A stretch of 39,147 bases of DNA from Endozoicomonas sp. (GTDB taxonomy: Bacteria; Pseudomonadota; Gammaproteobacteria; Pseudomonadales; Endozoicomonadaceae). The translations under genes were made by a program, and so were the position numbers. Numbering within the stretch: the first letter of the stretch is position 1; every line of letters begins with the position of its first letter. The DNA lies in contig JAKROC010000008.1 of assembly GCA_024509075.1 (NCBI GenBank), positions 1-39,147 on the forward strand. Reading direction: 5' to 3'. The notes beneath the pieces are model-generated. The model was not told where the DNA came from, searched no databases, and saw nothing but the letters and a program-made list of their open reading frames with translations. This document shows, piece after piece, positions 1-8,610 of this stretch.

Positions 1-55
1 GCAGGAAGTGGCGGTGGTTGCTGATCAGCAGGGTTGCCCAACGCCTGGCGATGAC
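1..55 (+). repeat. 55-bp exact direct repeat, copy 1 (window edge)
   Basis: Bases 1-55 are identical to bases 182-236 and diverge at the next base (c against g). In copy 2 the segment encodes the RmlD-like stretch VADQQGCPTP in the gene's frame. In copy 1 the same peptide is in another frame from the RmlD reading that follows at about 57, so copy 1 does not belong in the gene. The repeat starts on the first base of the window and its length equals a common assembler k-mer size. A contig-end artefact is therefore more likely than a biological duplication. Confidence 0.9.
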
Positions 56-575
56 CCGCTGGCAGGCGGAACAGGAGATTATGGCACGATGCCCGAGGCA
101 CATCATTTTGCGTCTGTCCTGGGTGATCAGTCACCGTCGCAACAATCTGCTGAAATACCTGCTCGATCGCATCAGTCAGGAGCAGGAAGTGGCGGTGGTT
201 GCTGATCAGCAGGGTTGCCCAACGCCTGGCGATGACGTGGCGCGGGTCATCGTTGCCATTGTTCATCAGCTCGACTGTCTGGCCGAACCCTGGGGCACTT
301 ACCATTACGCCAGTGCCGAGCCGGTTTCAGAAAATCGCTTTGCCGAAACCGTTATCGCCGATGCATCACAATACCAGCCTCTGACTATTCGCAAACTGCG
401 TATGGATAAACTGAACGAGCGCGATGGCCTGCAGGCGCCTGCCAATGCCACACTGGCCTGCCGAAAAATTCTCAGTACCTTTGGTGTGCATAACAAACCG
501 TGGCGGGGCACCCTTGCCAGGATGATCCGACGCTACTTCAAACACCGTTCTGTCGCAGGCAGAACAACCATCTGA
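18..575 (+). CDS. RmlD-like dTDP-4-dehydrorhamnose reductase, C-terminal part
   Basis: The frame ending at the TGA at 573-575 reads RWQAEQEI, then HIILRLSWV, then VADQQGCPTP, then WGTYHYASAEP. These are the successive C-terminal blocks of RmlD/SDR-type sugar nucleotide reductases, which reduce dTDP-4-keto-rhamnose for surface polysaccharide. The N-terminal Rossmann half with its NAD(P) motif is missing. Only codons from about 57 onward look authentic, because bases 1-55 repeat an internal segment out of frame. The tail after about residue 125, rich in basic residues (KHRSVAGRTTI), is less typical. Fpr follows 12 bp downstream. The start given is only the first possible codon in the open frame and is not a true gene start. 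Another sugar-nucleotide reductase of the extended SDR family is possible. Confidence 0.7.
   Translation: MLISRVAQRLAMTRWQAEQEIMARCPRHIILRLSWVISHRRNNLLKYLLDRISQEQEVAVVADQQGCPTPGDDVARVIVAIVHQLDCLAEPWGTYHYASAEPVSENRFAETVIADASQYQPLTIRKLRMDKLNERDGLQAPANATLACRKILSTFGVHNKPWRGTLARMIRRYFKHRSVAGRTTI
182..236 (+). repeat. 55-bp exact direct repeat, copy 2 (inside RmlD-like gene)
   Basis: This is the partner of the copy at 1-55, with an offset of 181 bp. Here the segment is in frame and gives the family-typical VADQQGCPTP...DD region of a dTDP-4-dehydrorhamnose reductase. This copy is therefore the native one. Confidence 0.9.
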
Positions 576-587
576 GGAGTGTTACCA

Positions 588-1301
588 ATGCCCGGCGCAC
601 CTTTTCCCGCCAAACTCACCCGGATCGAGCAACTGAGCACCAATACCTTGCAGTTGAGTTTTCAGCCAGTGGCAAGCTTTGATTTTGTTGCCGGGCAGTT
701 CCTGCAGTTGCATCTAAACGTCGATGGTACTGTGCATAAGCGCAGCTACAGCATTGCTAACTCACCAGCGGGCTTTCAGGCCAGTGGATTGTTGCAAGTG
801 GCAATGAGTCTGGTCGATGGCGGTGTAGCCTCAACATTTTTTCAACAGGCTACGCCCGGCACTGAAGTGGGTATGACCGGTCCCTATGGTGCCTTGACGT
901 TACCTGAAGCACTGCCCGGCCAGTTGATTCTGGTGGGCACCGGCACCGGCATTGCTCCCTATCGCAGCATGATTCCCCGGTTGACTGCGCTGGCCGCCCA
1001 AGGCAGGGCGATTACCACGCTGATGGGCTTCAGGTATCGCCACGAGTGCATCTATGCCGGGGACTTTGTGCCAGTTGCCCAGCAGCGGATTTGCCTGAGT
1101 CGTGAGTCACAATTGATTGCCGGAGAGTATGCCGGTCGCGTCCAGGGTCAGTTTGATGATCTGAACCTTGACCCGGAAAAAGACTTGGTTTATCTGTGCG
1201 GCAACCCGGGGATGATTGATGAGTGTGTAGCCCTGTTAAAAGACTGGGGCTTTGCTCCCCGGCAGATCAAACGGGAAAAGTACGTCTACTCTGGACACTG
1301 A
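588..1301 (+). CDS. ferredoxin--NADP(+) reductase family flavoprotein
   Basis: This 237-residue protein is predicted to move electrons between NADP(H) and ferredoxin or flavodoxin through FAD. The FAD-binding RSYSIAN motif (R52-x-Y54-S55) lies in the N-terminal beta barrel. The nucleotide-binding loop LVGTGTGIAPYRSM is at about residues 110-125, followed by YLCGNPGM, the family's NADP-domain motif. It ends in YVYSGH, a short tail close to the aromatic terminus of bacterial FNRs. ATG 588 was chosen over the in-frame GTG at 579 because TGAGGAG at 573-579 is a good ribosome binding site 8 bp ahead. That site overlaps the stop of the preceding gene. The length matches the bacterial Fpr class (about 250). 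It overlaps the convergent DedA gene by 16 bp. Confidence 0.9.
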   Translation: MPGAPFPAKLTRIEQLSTNTLQLSFQPVASFDFVAGQFLQLHLNVDGTVHKRSYSIANSPAGFQASGLLQVAMSLVDGGVASTFFQQATPGTEVGMTGPYGALTLPEALPGQLILVGTGTGIAPYRSMIPRLTALAAQGRAITTLMGFRYRHECIYAGDFVPVAQQRICLSRESQLIAGEYAGRVQGQFDDLNLDPEKDLVYLCGNPGMIDECVALLKDWGFAPRQIKREKYVYSGH

Positions 1302-2449
1302 CGCCGCACAGCCAGAACGGTCAGCGCCCAGAACAACCCCAGCCCCAACCCAGTCAGGACGCTGTTGAGGGGATACAATTGTAGCACCAGCGAGGCAAAC
1401 CCCTGGAGCAAGATCAGGACAGTAGCCACCGTTGCACTGAGTAGTCGTATTTTAAAAGGCTGTTGCTCTGCCAGCAGGATGGCAAGGGAGAACAGGGTAT
1501 ATGCCCCCAATGCAGTGGCCATGGATATCCCACCGGACAAATGGCCCGTTAGCCAGATGGAGCAGAGGGTAGCGATCGCGCCCAGAGACAGGCACGCCAG
1601 GCTACCCGGTCGCTTGTTGACGTAAAGCCAGATCAGGGTGCCGACAAACAGCAGGCTCAGCACAGGCACACTGGCAATCCCTGCCAGCCAGGCAAACTCC
1701 TGTTGCAGCCAAGGCAAATTCATCATCTGCAACTTTGGCGCAATGTGCAGCTCAACCACAGAGAGCGTGTCCGTAGCGGCGACGCATAACAACACCAGTA
1801 CCAGAGCCAGGGCTGGATGCCAGGCCGGATTGGGCCGCCAGCGGTGATGCATGGCCACCAGCAGCGTCGGAACCGAAGCGGCAAACGCTATAATGGCCCC
1901 CAGCGCCACTATCAGCGACCTGGGAATCTGTTCGTGAAATTCCAGCGCCGCGCCTGTCAGGTAGCCCGGCACCAGATAGGCCGGGGACCAGACGATGGCT
2001 GAAAGAGCATTCACCGTAAAGAAGACGACAGGGGGCATTCCCATCATCCCGGCCACCGCCGGCACCACCGGGCGCACTGGGCCAATGAAGCGGCCAATGA
2101 CCACACTTGAAATGCCATAGTTATGAAAGAACGCCTCGCCCCGTTCCAGCCAAATTGGGTAACGGTTGAAAGGCCACCAGTTGCGCACCCGATGTTGCCA
2201 GTGATAGCCCACCTGGTAGCTGATACCATCGCCAATCACGGCACCCAGAAACCCCCAGAACATCACCCAGTAGACCGACATGGAGACAGCCCCGGCGATG
2301 GCAGCCAGGGCAAACAGCATGGCCACGCCCGGTAGCACCATGCCGACCACCACCAGTGATTCCAGGCATGCCACCAACGCAATGGCCGGGCCAATGTATA
2401 CGGTATTGTGTTCCAGCCAGAGGTGGATAGCGTCCAGGTAAGTGTTCAC
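1286..2449 (-). CDS. DedA family membrane protein fused to a degenerate PAP2-like domain
   Basis: This 387-residue inner-membrane protein has two halves. Residues 10-200 are a DedA (SNARE-associated) domain with the conserved block GDGISYQVGY and GRFIGPVRPVVPAVAGM. The family includes undecaprenyl-phosphate and phospholipid translocases. Residues 215-380 add about six hydrophobic segments laid out like a PAP2 phosphatase. However, the catalytic PSGH block reads TGHLSGGISMATA (301-313), and the SRxYLGVHWxSD block reads FASLVLQLYPLNS (351-363). The catalytic histidines and arginine are therefore absent. DedA-PAP2 fusions are known; loss of the phosphatase residues is what I see here. The start is GTG with only a weak AGGAA upstream. 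It is convergent with fpr, and its 5' side faces the repeat at 2579. Confidence 0.85.
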   Translation of the reverse strand: MNTYLDAIHLWLEHNTVYIGPAIALVACLESLVVVGMVLPGVAMLFALAAIAGAVSMSVYWVMFWGFLGAVIGDGISYQVGYHWQHRVRNWWPFNRYPIWLERGEAFFHNYGISSVVIGRFIGPVRPVVPAVAGMMGMPPVVFFTVNALSAIVWSPAYLVPGYLTGAALEFHEQIPRSLIVALGAIIAFAASVPTLLVAMHHRWRPNPAWHPALALVLVLLCVAATDTLSVVELHIAPKLQMMNLPWLQQEFAWLAGIASVPVLSLLFVGTLIWLYVNKRPGSLACLSLGAIATLCSIWLTGHLSGGISMATALGAYTLFSLAILLAEQQPFKIRLLSATVATVLILLQGFASLVLQLYPLNSVLTGLGLGLFWALTVLAVRRQCPE

Positions 2450-2578
2450 GGTATGCTGTTTGTTCCTGTTGAGGGGAAGGAAGTGACGGAATCAGCAGAC
2501 CACCTTGATGCCGATACTGTCAATCATTTGGATGTCAGTAATAACAGCATTTTTGTTCCATTCGAGAAAAGTCCCGAA

Positions 2579-2740
2579 TATACCTGTTGCCTTTCAAGGT
2601 GCCACTTTGTTGGCTGCACTTGTGCCCTTTAGGGTATTCGCTCACTCCGGTTACATAGTATTTCTATGCTCCCGGCACCCGAGGGCATAAAGGCTCCGCT
2701 CATTTGCCGCCTCGAATCAACTTGAAATCCATTGGGTATA
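2579..2740 (+). repeat. palindromic intergenic repeat, copy 1
   Basis: This 162-bp copy is bounded by TATACC and GGGTATA. The left arm contains CCTTTCAAGGTGCCACTTTG and the right arm contains CGAATCAACTTGAAATCC, so the arms pair through TTTCAAG/CTTGAAA. The centre carries the CATAGTATTTCTATG hairpin plus the optional modules CCCTTTAGGGTA and CACCCGAGGGCATAAAG. It lies between the divergent dedA and the unknown gene at 2857. Confidence 0.93.
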
Positions 2741-2856
2741 GATTGGTGGGGTTGGAAATAATTTTCAGGCATGGAATGTTGAACTGATAAATTGTTCTGC
2801 TGTCCCATGGGATGCACCAGAAAGTTCGTCCAAATGCTTGTCCGGGAGCTGCATCA

Positions 2857-4125
2857 ATGTTGACAAACACCGATATTCGTCCTGTAACACCCTTAGGAGA
2901 CAGTTCGCAGGGTAAACCTGAAGGTGAAAGTGCAAGATTTGACTATCGCGATGTAAGGGAATGTCCTGCAGTGACCTCCTCCAATTCAGTAACTGTGGAC
3001 TCCCAGCGGGTTGAACCTGGCCAGGCCAGCACTCACCACTCCACGTCGTTGCCCGGGGCGAAGGAAAATGAGGTGGTATTGCGACGACAATTCTCAAGTC
3101 TCAGTATCCCTGAAGCCCCTCTTGTCGGAGCAGAATCAACCTTTGAGCAGCCAAAGGAAGAAAAATCTGCAACTGCAACCAATATCGGCAGTCATAATCC
3201 AGCGACCGCAAATGAAACCACGCGTGCGGTTGACCTGCAAACGAGTGTCCCTACGATGACTGTCGAAAAGCGTGACTGCAGTTCAGTTCCTGCCAGCACA
3301 TTAAATCACCAGGAGTGCAACAAGCTGCACACTTGGCCGAGTCACACTGATGCATGTTGGAATGACCCGCACTGGAATGCCAGGAATCACGAAGTAAGGG
3401 AAAAACTGGAGGCAAGAATCCGATCCGGATGTTACCAAAACACGCCCTGGTGGCAATTTGCGGCAATGTTCCACGACCAAAAGTACAAGCTTGAAGTTAC
3501 TAGTTATTCGCACCGGGAACTCAACCAGATTGGCTACAGCAATATTCAGGTAACCAAGAGTGAAGACAATAAGGTGCTCGTGAATATCAATCGCAATTTT
3601 GTCAGCACTCCTGTGACTTGCTTTGAGTGGAAGGGCAATCGTTGTATTTTGACTGGTTATTCTCCGGAGGCACCAGTGGTGGTCAACCTGGATGCTGAAA
3701 AAATATACGAACAGCGTTGTGATCATTACTGCCCTTTTGAATTGAACTGGTACTGTGTCAGAGCCAGTCCTGACGGCAACACCTTCCTTGTCAGAGGGAG
3801 CTTGACCTGTGGTTGGCCTCCTGAGTACCGCTTTTATGATTCTTCCAAGCCAGATCAAGGGTTCCGGCTTTTACCATCTGGGTTCATCATGGCGATCCCT
3901 GACAGTATGTACTCTGTTGAATTACCTGAGTGGTACAGTGACCGGGATGGCCGGACAACGGTGACTCTCACGGTAACGAAGGATTATGACGAGGATAACT
4001 GTGTTGATGAAAATGGTTATCCCATTGTATTTAAAACAACCATGCGCCGGGAGAAAGACAGAATGGTTGAAGTTGCCTGTGAAGCAATACCAACAGAAAG
4101 AACCAGTCCGTCTGACTCGAACTGA
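2857..4125 (+). CDS. uncharacterised protein, disordered N-terminus and beta-propeller-like C-terminus
   Basis: I do not recognise a named family for this 422-residue protein. Residues 1-165 are polar, low in hydrophobics and probably disordered. The C-terminal 250 residues are rich in Trp, Tyr and Cys. They contain the block VRASPDGNTFLVRG followed by CGWPPEYRFYDSSKP, which resembles the SPDGR...FYDFSDP repeats of WD40-like bacterial proteins. No signal peptide or membrane segment is visible. ATG 2857 is preferred to ATG 2812 because GGGAG at 2844-2848 lies 8 bp before it. Its promoter region holds repeat copy 1. The architecture (long flexible N-terminus, eukaryote-like fold) fits a secreted effector, but that is inference. 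Confidence 0.7.
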   Translation: MLTNTDIRPVTPLGDSSQGKPEGESARFDYRDVRECPAVTSSNSVTVDSQRVEPGQASTHHSTSLPGAKENEVVLRRQFSSLSIPEAPLVGAESTFEQPKEEKSATATNIGSHNPATANETTRAVDLQTSVPTMTVEKRDCSSVPASTLNHQECNKLHTWPSHTDACWNDPHWNARNHEVREKLEARIRSGCYQNTPWWQFAAMFHDQKYKLEVTSYSHRELNQIGYSNIQVTKSEDNKVLVNINRNFVSTPVTCFEWKGNRCILTGYSPEAPVVVNLDAEKIYEQRCDHYCPFELNWYCVRASPDGNTFLVRGSLTCGWPPEYRFYDSSKPDQGFRLLPSGFIMAIPDSMYSVELPEWYSDRDGRTTVTLTVTKDYDEDNCVDENGYPIVFKTTMRREKDRMVEVACEAIPTERTSPSDSN

Positions 4126-4291
4126 GCCGGTGGCAAGTCAACGATACATGCCCCTCTCTGGCGTGGCTCCCGGCATGAAGTCTCAATAGCTCTGGGAAAT
4201 CATCTGCTTTTTCTGTTACTGTGCTGTGCCAGTGTCTGGCTTTTGTACCGTCGGGTGCTGGTGTATTCATTGTTAAAAGGAATAAGAAGTA

Positions 4292-4675
4292 ATGACACAA
4301 ACCATCAATACCGAAAATGCTCCGGCAGCTATTGGCCCTTATGTACAGGCAGTAGCCACGGGGTCACTGGTCTTCACCTCCGGCCAACTGCCGATCGACC
4401 CGGCCACCGGAGAGATGCCTGCCGAGGTAGCAGCCCAGGCGCTGCAATCGCTGAAAAATGTTCAGGCGATCATAGAAGCTTCTGGCTTGACCATGAACAA
4501 CGTGTTCAAAATGACCGTGTTTGTTAAAGACCTCAACACCTTTGCCACGGTGAACGAGGTTTACCAGAAGTTCTTTGACGACCTTGATGCTGGCTACCCG
4601 GCTCGCTCCTGCGTTGAGGTTGCCCGTTTGCCTAAAGACGCGCTGGTGGAAATTGAGGCCATCGCCCAACGCTGA
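4292..4675 (+). CDS. ridA: RidA, 2-iminobutanoate/2-iminopropanoate deaminase
   Basis: This cytosolic YjgF/YER057c/UK114 protein of 127 residues is full length. It hydrolyses reactive enamine and imine intermediates released by PLP enzymes such as threonine dehydratase, protecting other PLP enzymes. The family blocks are all present: IGPYVQA near the start, FTSGQLPIDP, then VFKMTVFVKDL and PARSCVEVARLPKDALVEIE. The arginine in PARS is the substrate-carboxylate ligand. AAGGAATAAGAAGT before the ATG supplies a ribosome binding site. It stands alone between an unknown gene and leuS and is followed by a good intrinsic terminator at 4703. Confidence 0.97.
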   Translation: MTQTINTENAPAAIGPYVQAVATGSLVFTSGQLPIDPATGEMPAEVAAQALQSLKNVQAIIEASGLTMNNVFKMTVFVKDLNTFATVNEVYQKFFDDLDAGYPARSCVEVARLPKDALVEIEAIAQR

Positions 4676-4702
4676 TCGCTCCTGCCTGGTCTTGCGGTAA
4701 TA

Positions 4703-4732
4703 AAGCCTGTGATCACCGATCACGGGCTTTTC
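4703..4732 (+). terminator. rho-independent terminator after ridA
   Basis: AAGCCTGTGATC (4703-4714), loop ACC, GATCACGGGCTT (4718-4729) form a 12-bp stem with a single T.G wobble, followed by a short T run. It starts 27 bp after the ridA stop. Confidence 0.85.
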
Positions 4733-4880
4733 CCCCAACTCTCCGGTTTGCCCGTCACGAATCGTGCAGTGCGGCAGGCAGTGATGTATCCTAGCCAGCT
4801 TTGAAGATTCACATGGTTACAGGGCGTTTTGCTTCCCGTACATTGAATCACACTGATCCATGACCCTAAGCCCGAGCGAT

Positions 4881-7478
4881 ATGGAAGAGCACTACCAACC
4901 GCACCAGATTGAGAGCGAAGCCCAGCAGTTCTGGGAAGCCAACGACAGCTTTGCCGCCAGTGAGCGCAGTGATCAAGAGAAGTTTTACTGCCTGTCCATG
5001 TTCCCCTATCCCAGCGGCCGACTGCACATGGGGCACGTGCGTAATTACACCATTGGCGATGTGATCGCCCGCTACCAGCGCATGCGGGGCAAAAACGTTC
5101 TGCAACCCATGGGTTGGGATGCTTTTGGCCTGCCGGCAGAAAACGCCGCCATCAAGAACAAGACCGCGCCGGCACCATGGACTTACGAAAATATCGACTA
5201 CATGAAAGGCCAGCTCAAACGCCTGGGCTTTGGCTACGACTGGAACCGCGAACTGGCCACCTGCAAGCCGGACTACTACAAGTGGGAGCAGTGGTTCTTC
5301 ACCCAGCTTTACGAAAAGGGGCTGGTGTACAAAAAGATGGCCACCGTTAACTGGTGCCCCAACGACGCCACCGTTCTGGCCAATGAACAGGTAGAAGACG
5401 GCCGTTGCTGGCGGTGCGATACCATTGTCGAGCGCAAAGAGCTGCCCCAGTGGTTTGTGAAAATCACCGCCTATGCCGATGAACTGCTGGCCGATCTGGA
5501 CAAGCTGGAGCACTGGCCTGAGCAGGTGAAAGCCATGCAGCGTAACTGGATTGGCCGTTCTGAAGGCGTGCAGATCACCTTCAAGGTGGCCAACCCAGTA
5601 GCCGGTGCGCCGGAGGCGTTCCGGGTCTACACCACCCGTCCGGATACGCTGATGGGCGTGACCTACGTGGGCATTGCTTCTGGGCACCCACTGGCCAAAG
5701 CAGCCGCAGCCGACAATCCTGCGCTGGCAGCGTTTATCGGGCAGTGCAAATCCAACGCCGTGACCGAAGCGGAAATGGCCACCATGGAAAAGCTCGGTGT
5801 TGATACCGGCATCCGTGCCATCCATCCGGTCACGGGTCGGGAAGTGCCAGTCTGGGCTGCCAACTTTGTGCTGATGGACTACGGCACCGGCGCTGTGATG
5901 GCCGTTCCTGCCCACGACCAGCGTGATTTCGAATTCGCCACTCGCTTTGGCCTGCCCATTGAGCAGGTGATTGCCCCAGCCAATGGCGAAACCGTTGATT
6001 TGACTGCTGCCGCCTTTACCGACAAGGGTGTGCTGGTCAACTCTGGCCAGTTTGATGGTTTGAGTTCTGACGCGGCCTTTAACGCCATCGCCGATTACCT
6101 GATCAGCGCGGGCAAGGGCGAGCGCCAGGTTAACTATCGCCTGCGCGACTGGGGTGTTAGCCGTCAACGATACTGGGGCACACCGATTCCCATGCGCTAC
6201 CTCGACGATGGCAGCGAAGTACCGGTGCCGCTGGCTGACCTGCCAGTACTGTTGCCTGAAGATGTGGAGATGGACGGTGTTCACTCCCCCATCAAGGCTG
6301 ACCCGCAGTGGGCAAAAACCACCCATAACGGCCAGCCCGCCACCCGCGAAACCGATACCTTTGACACCTTTATGGAGTCCAGCTGGTATTACGCTCGCTA
6401 TTGCTCACCCCAGTGCGACGATCAGATGTTGAACCCGGAGCAGGCTAACTACTGGTTGCCTGTGGATCAGTATATTGGAGGCATTGAACATGCCGTAATG
6501 CACCTGCTCTATTCGCGCTTTTTCCACAAGCTATTGCGGGACGCTGGTCTGGTCAACAGCGATGAGCCGTTCAAGCGACTGCTATGCCAGGGTATGGTGT
6601 TGGCTGATACCTACTTCAAAACCGATGACAAGGGCGTTAAGCAGTGGATTGCGCCAACGGAGGTGGATAGCGAGTTTGACGACAAAGGACGTTTGATCAG
6701 GGCAACCCTGAAAGCCACCGGTGAAGTGGTGGAACAAGCGGGCATGAGCAAAATGTCCAAATCCAGGAACAATGGCATCGACCCTCAGGACCTGATCAAC
6801 CAGTATGGCGCTGACACCATCCGCCTCTACACCATGTTTGCTGCACCGCCGGAGCAGACGCTGGAGTGGTCTGAAAGTGCCGTGGAAGGTGCTAACCGCT
6901 TCCTGCGCCGGTTCTGGAAGCAGGCAGCAGAGCATATCGCAGGTGGTGATGTGCCGGATCTGAATCTGAACGCCCTGACCAAAGAACAGAAAGACCTGCG
7001 GCGCAAAGTCCATGAGACCATCAGTAAAGTGTCTGACGATTTCGAACGACGTTTGACGTTTAATACTGCCATTGCTGCGATTATGGAACTGAATAACGCT
7101 ATTAACCGCTTCCCGGTGAATACTGATCAGGATCGGGCGGTAATGCGCGAAGCTATCGAAGCCATCACGCTGATGCTGGCACCTATTGTGCCTCACACTA
7201 TGCACAGTATCTGGCAGGCACTGGGCCATGTTGGGCCGGTATTGGATGCATCGTGGCCAATGGCTGATGCCGATGCTCTGAAAAAAGACGCCCTCACTCT
7301 GGTGGTTCAGGTCAATGGCAAAGTGCGAGCCAAGCTGGAGGTAGCAGCTACTTTAGACAATGAATCCATCGAAAAGCTGGCCTTGGCCCATGAGAACGTG
7401 TGCAAATTTACCGATGGTCTGACAGTGCGCAAGGTAATTGTGATTCCGGGCAAGTTGGTCAATATTGTGGCCAACTGA
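4881..7478 (+). CDS. leuS: leucyl-tRNA synthetase
   Basis: This class I synthetase of 865 residues charges tRNA-Leu with leucine. The HIGH motif reads HMGH (residues 49-52, within [16 protein letters not shown]), and KMSKS is at 624-628. The CP1 editing domain lies between them; its [13 protein letters not shown] segment carries the threonine-rich editing pocket, and the [17 protein letters not shown] block holds the conserved aspartate. The C-terminal anticodon-binding and tail domains are complete. I use ATG 4881 because bacterial LeuS normally begins MxExYxPxxIE. The in-frame ATG at 4860 would add seven residues, and neither start has a strong ribosome binding site. The usual gammaproteobacterial neighbours lptE and holA do not follow it. 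Confidence 0.97.
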   Translation: MEEHYQPHQIESEAQQFWEANDSFAASERSDQEKFYCLSMFPYPSGRLHMGHVRNYTIGDVIARYQRMRGKNVLQPMGWDAFGLPAENAAIKNKTAPAPWTYENIDYMKGQLKRLGFGYDWNRELATCKPDYYKWEQWFFTQLYEKGLVYKKMATVNWCPNDATVLANEQVEDGRCWRCDTIVERKELPQWFVKITAYADELLADLDKLEHWPEQVKAMQRNWIGRSEGVQITFKVANPVAGAPEAFRVYTTRPDTLMGVTYVGIASGHPLAKAAAADNPALAAFIGQCKSNAVTEAEMATMEKLGVDTGIRAIHPVTGREVPVWAANFVLMDYGTGAVMAVPAHDQRDFEFATRFGLPIEQVIAPANGETVDLTAAAFTDKGVLVNSGQFDGLSSDAAFNAIADYLISAGKGERQVNYRLRDWGVSRQRYWGTPIPMRYLDDGSEVPVPLADLPVLLPEDVEMDGVHSPIKADPQWAKTTHNGQPATRETDTFDTFMESSWYYARYCSPQCDDQMLNPEQANYWLPVDQYIGGIEHAVMHLLYSRFFHKLLRDAGLVNSDEPFKRLLCQGMVLADTYFKTDDKGVKQWIAPTEVDSEFDDKGRLIRATLKATGEVVEQAGMSKMSKSRNNGIDPQDLINQYGADTIRLYTMFAAPPEQTLEWSESAVEGANRFLRRFWKQAAEHIAGGDVPDLNLNALTKEQKDLRRKVHETISKVSDDFERRLTFNTAIAAIMELNNAINRFPVNTDQDRAVMREAIEAITLMLAPIVPHTMHSIWQALGHVGPVLDASWPMADADALKKDALTLVVQVNGKVRAKLEVAATLDNESIEKLALAHENVCKFTDGLTVRKVIVIPGKLVNIVAN

Positions 7479-7510
7479 TTCTACCTTGTTACTTCGGTAG
7501 AGCGTTGTTG

Positions 7511-7530
7511 AAGGGCTGTGTGGCCCTTTA
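7511..7530 (+). terminator. possible terminator after leuS
   Basis: AAGGGC (7511-7516) and GCCCTT (7523-7528) form a 6-bp stem with a 6-base loop, 33 bp after the leuS stop. The T run behind it is poor (TTTAATAA), so termination may be weak. Confidence 0.5.
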
Positions 7531-7545
7531 ATAACGATTACTGAT

Positions 7546-7673
7546 GTACCCGTCCGTCGCCTTTCAAATTGCTACTTTGTTGGCTGCATTTTCACCCCGG
7601 TCACATAGTATTTCTATGCTCCCGGAGCTTCGCTCATTTGCCGCCTCGAATCAACTTGAAATCCTTTGGGTAC
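7546..7673 (+). repeat. palindromic intergenic repeat, copy 2
   Basis: This 128-bp copy is bounded by GTACCC and GGGTAC, with the terminal bases changed symmetrically at both ends. The arms CCTTTCAAATTGCTACTTTG and CGAATCAACTTGAAATCC flank the CATAGTATTTCTATG hairpin. It lacks the CACCCGAGGGCATAAAG module. It lies between the convergent leuS and the unknown gene at 7758. Confidence 0.92.
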
Positions 7674-7757
7674 AGATATCAACCCTATGCAGGATGCCCA
7701 GTATAAAAAATGCGTGCTTCTGCGAGTTTTGGTATTACTGCCCGGTGTAGGCTTATA

Positions 7758-8453
7758 TCAATATCTACCCGATTCCTGAACAGGGTATTTAATATCTTCC
7801 TCGAAGTTATTCCCGTTGTTGTTGCCGGTTCGGTTGACCTCCTCGTTATGCTCACAGGCTTCTTTTCCTGGTGTGATTCGTAACGAGGCTAACGTCTCTG
7901 GTAATGTCGGCTCTCTTACAGGATTGGCAGTACTCTCCTGATAGCGAGGATTCAGGAATCGAGTTAAATGCTTTTGATGCTTATTGAAGCAGTTGACGAG
8001 CACAGTCATGATGAATTTTTTTCTCTGCAGGTCAGCTGCATCAAAATATCTTTGAACAGTACCCAAGAGACATTCTCCTTGTGTTTTGCGCGTGGGTTTT
8101 GCTCTTATTTCTTCAATATCGTCAAATTCAATTATGAATTCAGAGTAAAGCGTGTTGTCGTATTTTTTTGGCTCTATATCACGAAGGATTTTGTCTCTGC
8201 ACTCGCGAATATAGAAAAGCCCTTCACTCTTATCTGAAAGAGATGGTGTTGCAACTGCTGCACAAGGAACACTGACAGAAGCTTGAGCGAGGGATCGTCG
8301 TGGATTTTCATTCAGGTTTAGGGTGTCAAAGTAACTAACTGCTTGTGTTGTCTCTACTGCACCAGTTCCCCGGGTAACAGGAATATTAAGTTGTTTGGTG
8401 TGGTCTGGCGCTATTGCACCGGTAGCTCGATTGAGGTTGTTAAATGGTTCCAT
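7758..8453 (-). CDS. uncharacterised 231-residue protein
   Basis: No family is recognised. The first 75 residues are Ala/Thr/Asn rich and probably unstructured. A charged, likely helical core spans about residues 80-170 (YIRECRDKILRDIEPKKYDN, then RKKFIMTVLVNCFNKHQKHL). The tail is polar and Asn-rich (NRTGNNNGNNFEED). There is no signal peptide or membrane segment. AAGGA lies 12 bp before the ATG, which is rather far. It shares strand with the unknown protein at 8611 and the cytochrome at 9923, but a 157-bp gap separates it from the former. It may be an accessory or effector-type gene. Confidence 0.6.
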   Translation of the reverse strand: MEPFNNLNRATGAIAPDHTKQLNIPVTRGTGAVETTQAVSYFDTLNLNENPRRSLAQASVSVPCAAVATPSLSDKSEGLFYIRECRDKILRDIEPKKYDNTLYSEFIIEFDDIEEIRAKPTRKTQGECLLGTVQRYFDAADLQRKKFIMTVLVNCFNKHQKHLTRFLNPRYQESTANPVREPTLPETLASLRITPGKEACEHNEEVNRTGNNNGNNFEEDIKYPVQESGRY

Positions 8454-8610
8454 ATTCTTACGACGTCCTTAGTTGTGAGGTTGGGATGGGTTTGGGTAGA
8501 TTCAACATGAGACAGCTGCATGGGAGGCTGTCAATGTATTAACGCACTTTCTACTCATACACATTTGACAAGATGGGCCGAATTAAGTTCGATTTATATT
8601 TGGGTCATCG

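Noticed and set aside
8-205. Open frame containing VADQQGCPTPGDD at the left edge
   Set aside because: It is the out-of-frame reading through the duplicated 55 bp, not a separate gene.
4756-4766. CACGAATCGTG near-palindrome upstream of leuS as an operator
   Set aside because: It is short, single and not tied to any recognisable promoter, so chance is likely.
4866-6326. A 486-codon open frame on the minus strand opposite leuS
   Set aside because: It lies entirely inside leuS in the antisense direction, has no ribosome binding site or recognisable domain, and such shadows are usual opposite long conserved genes.
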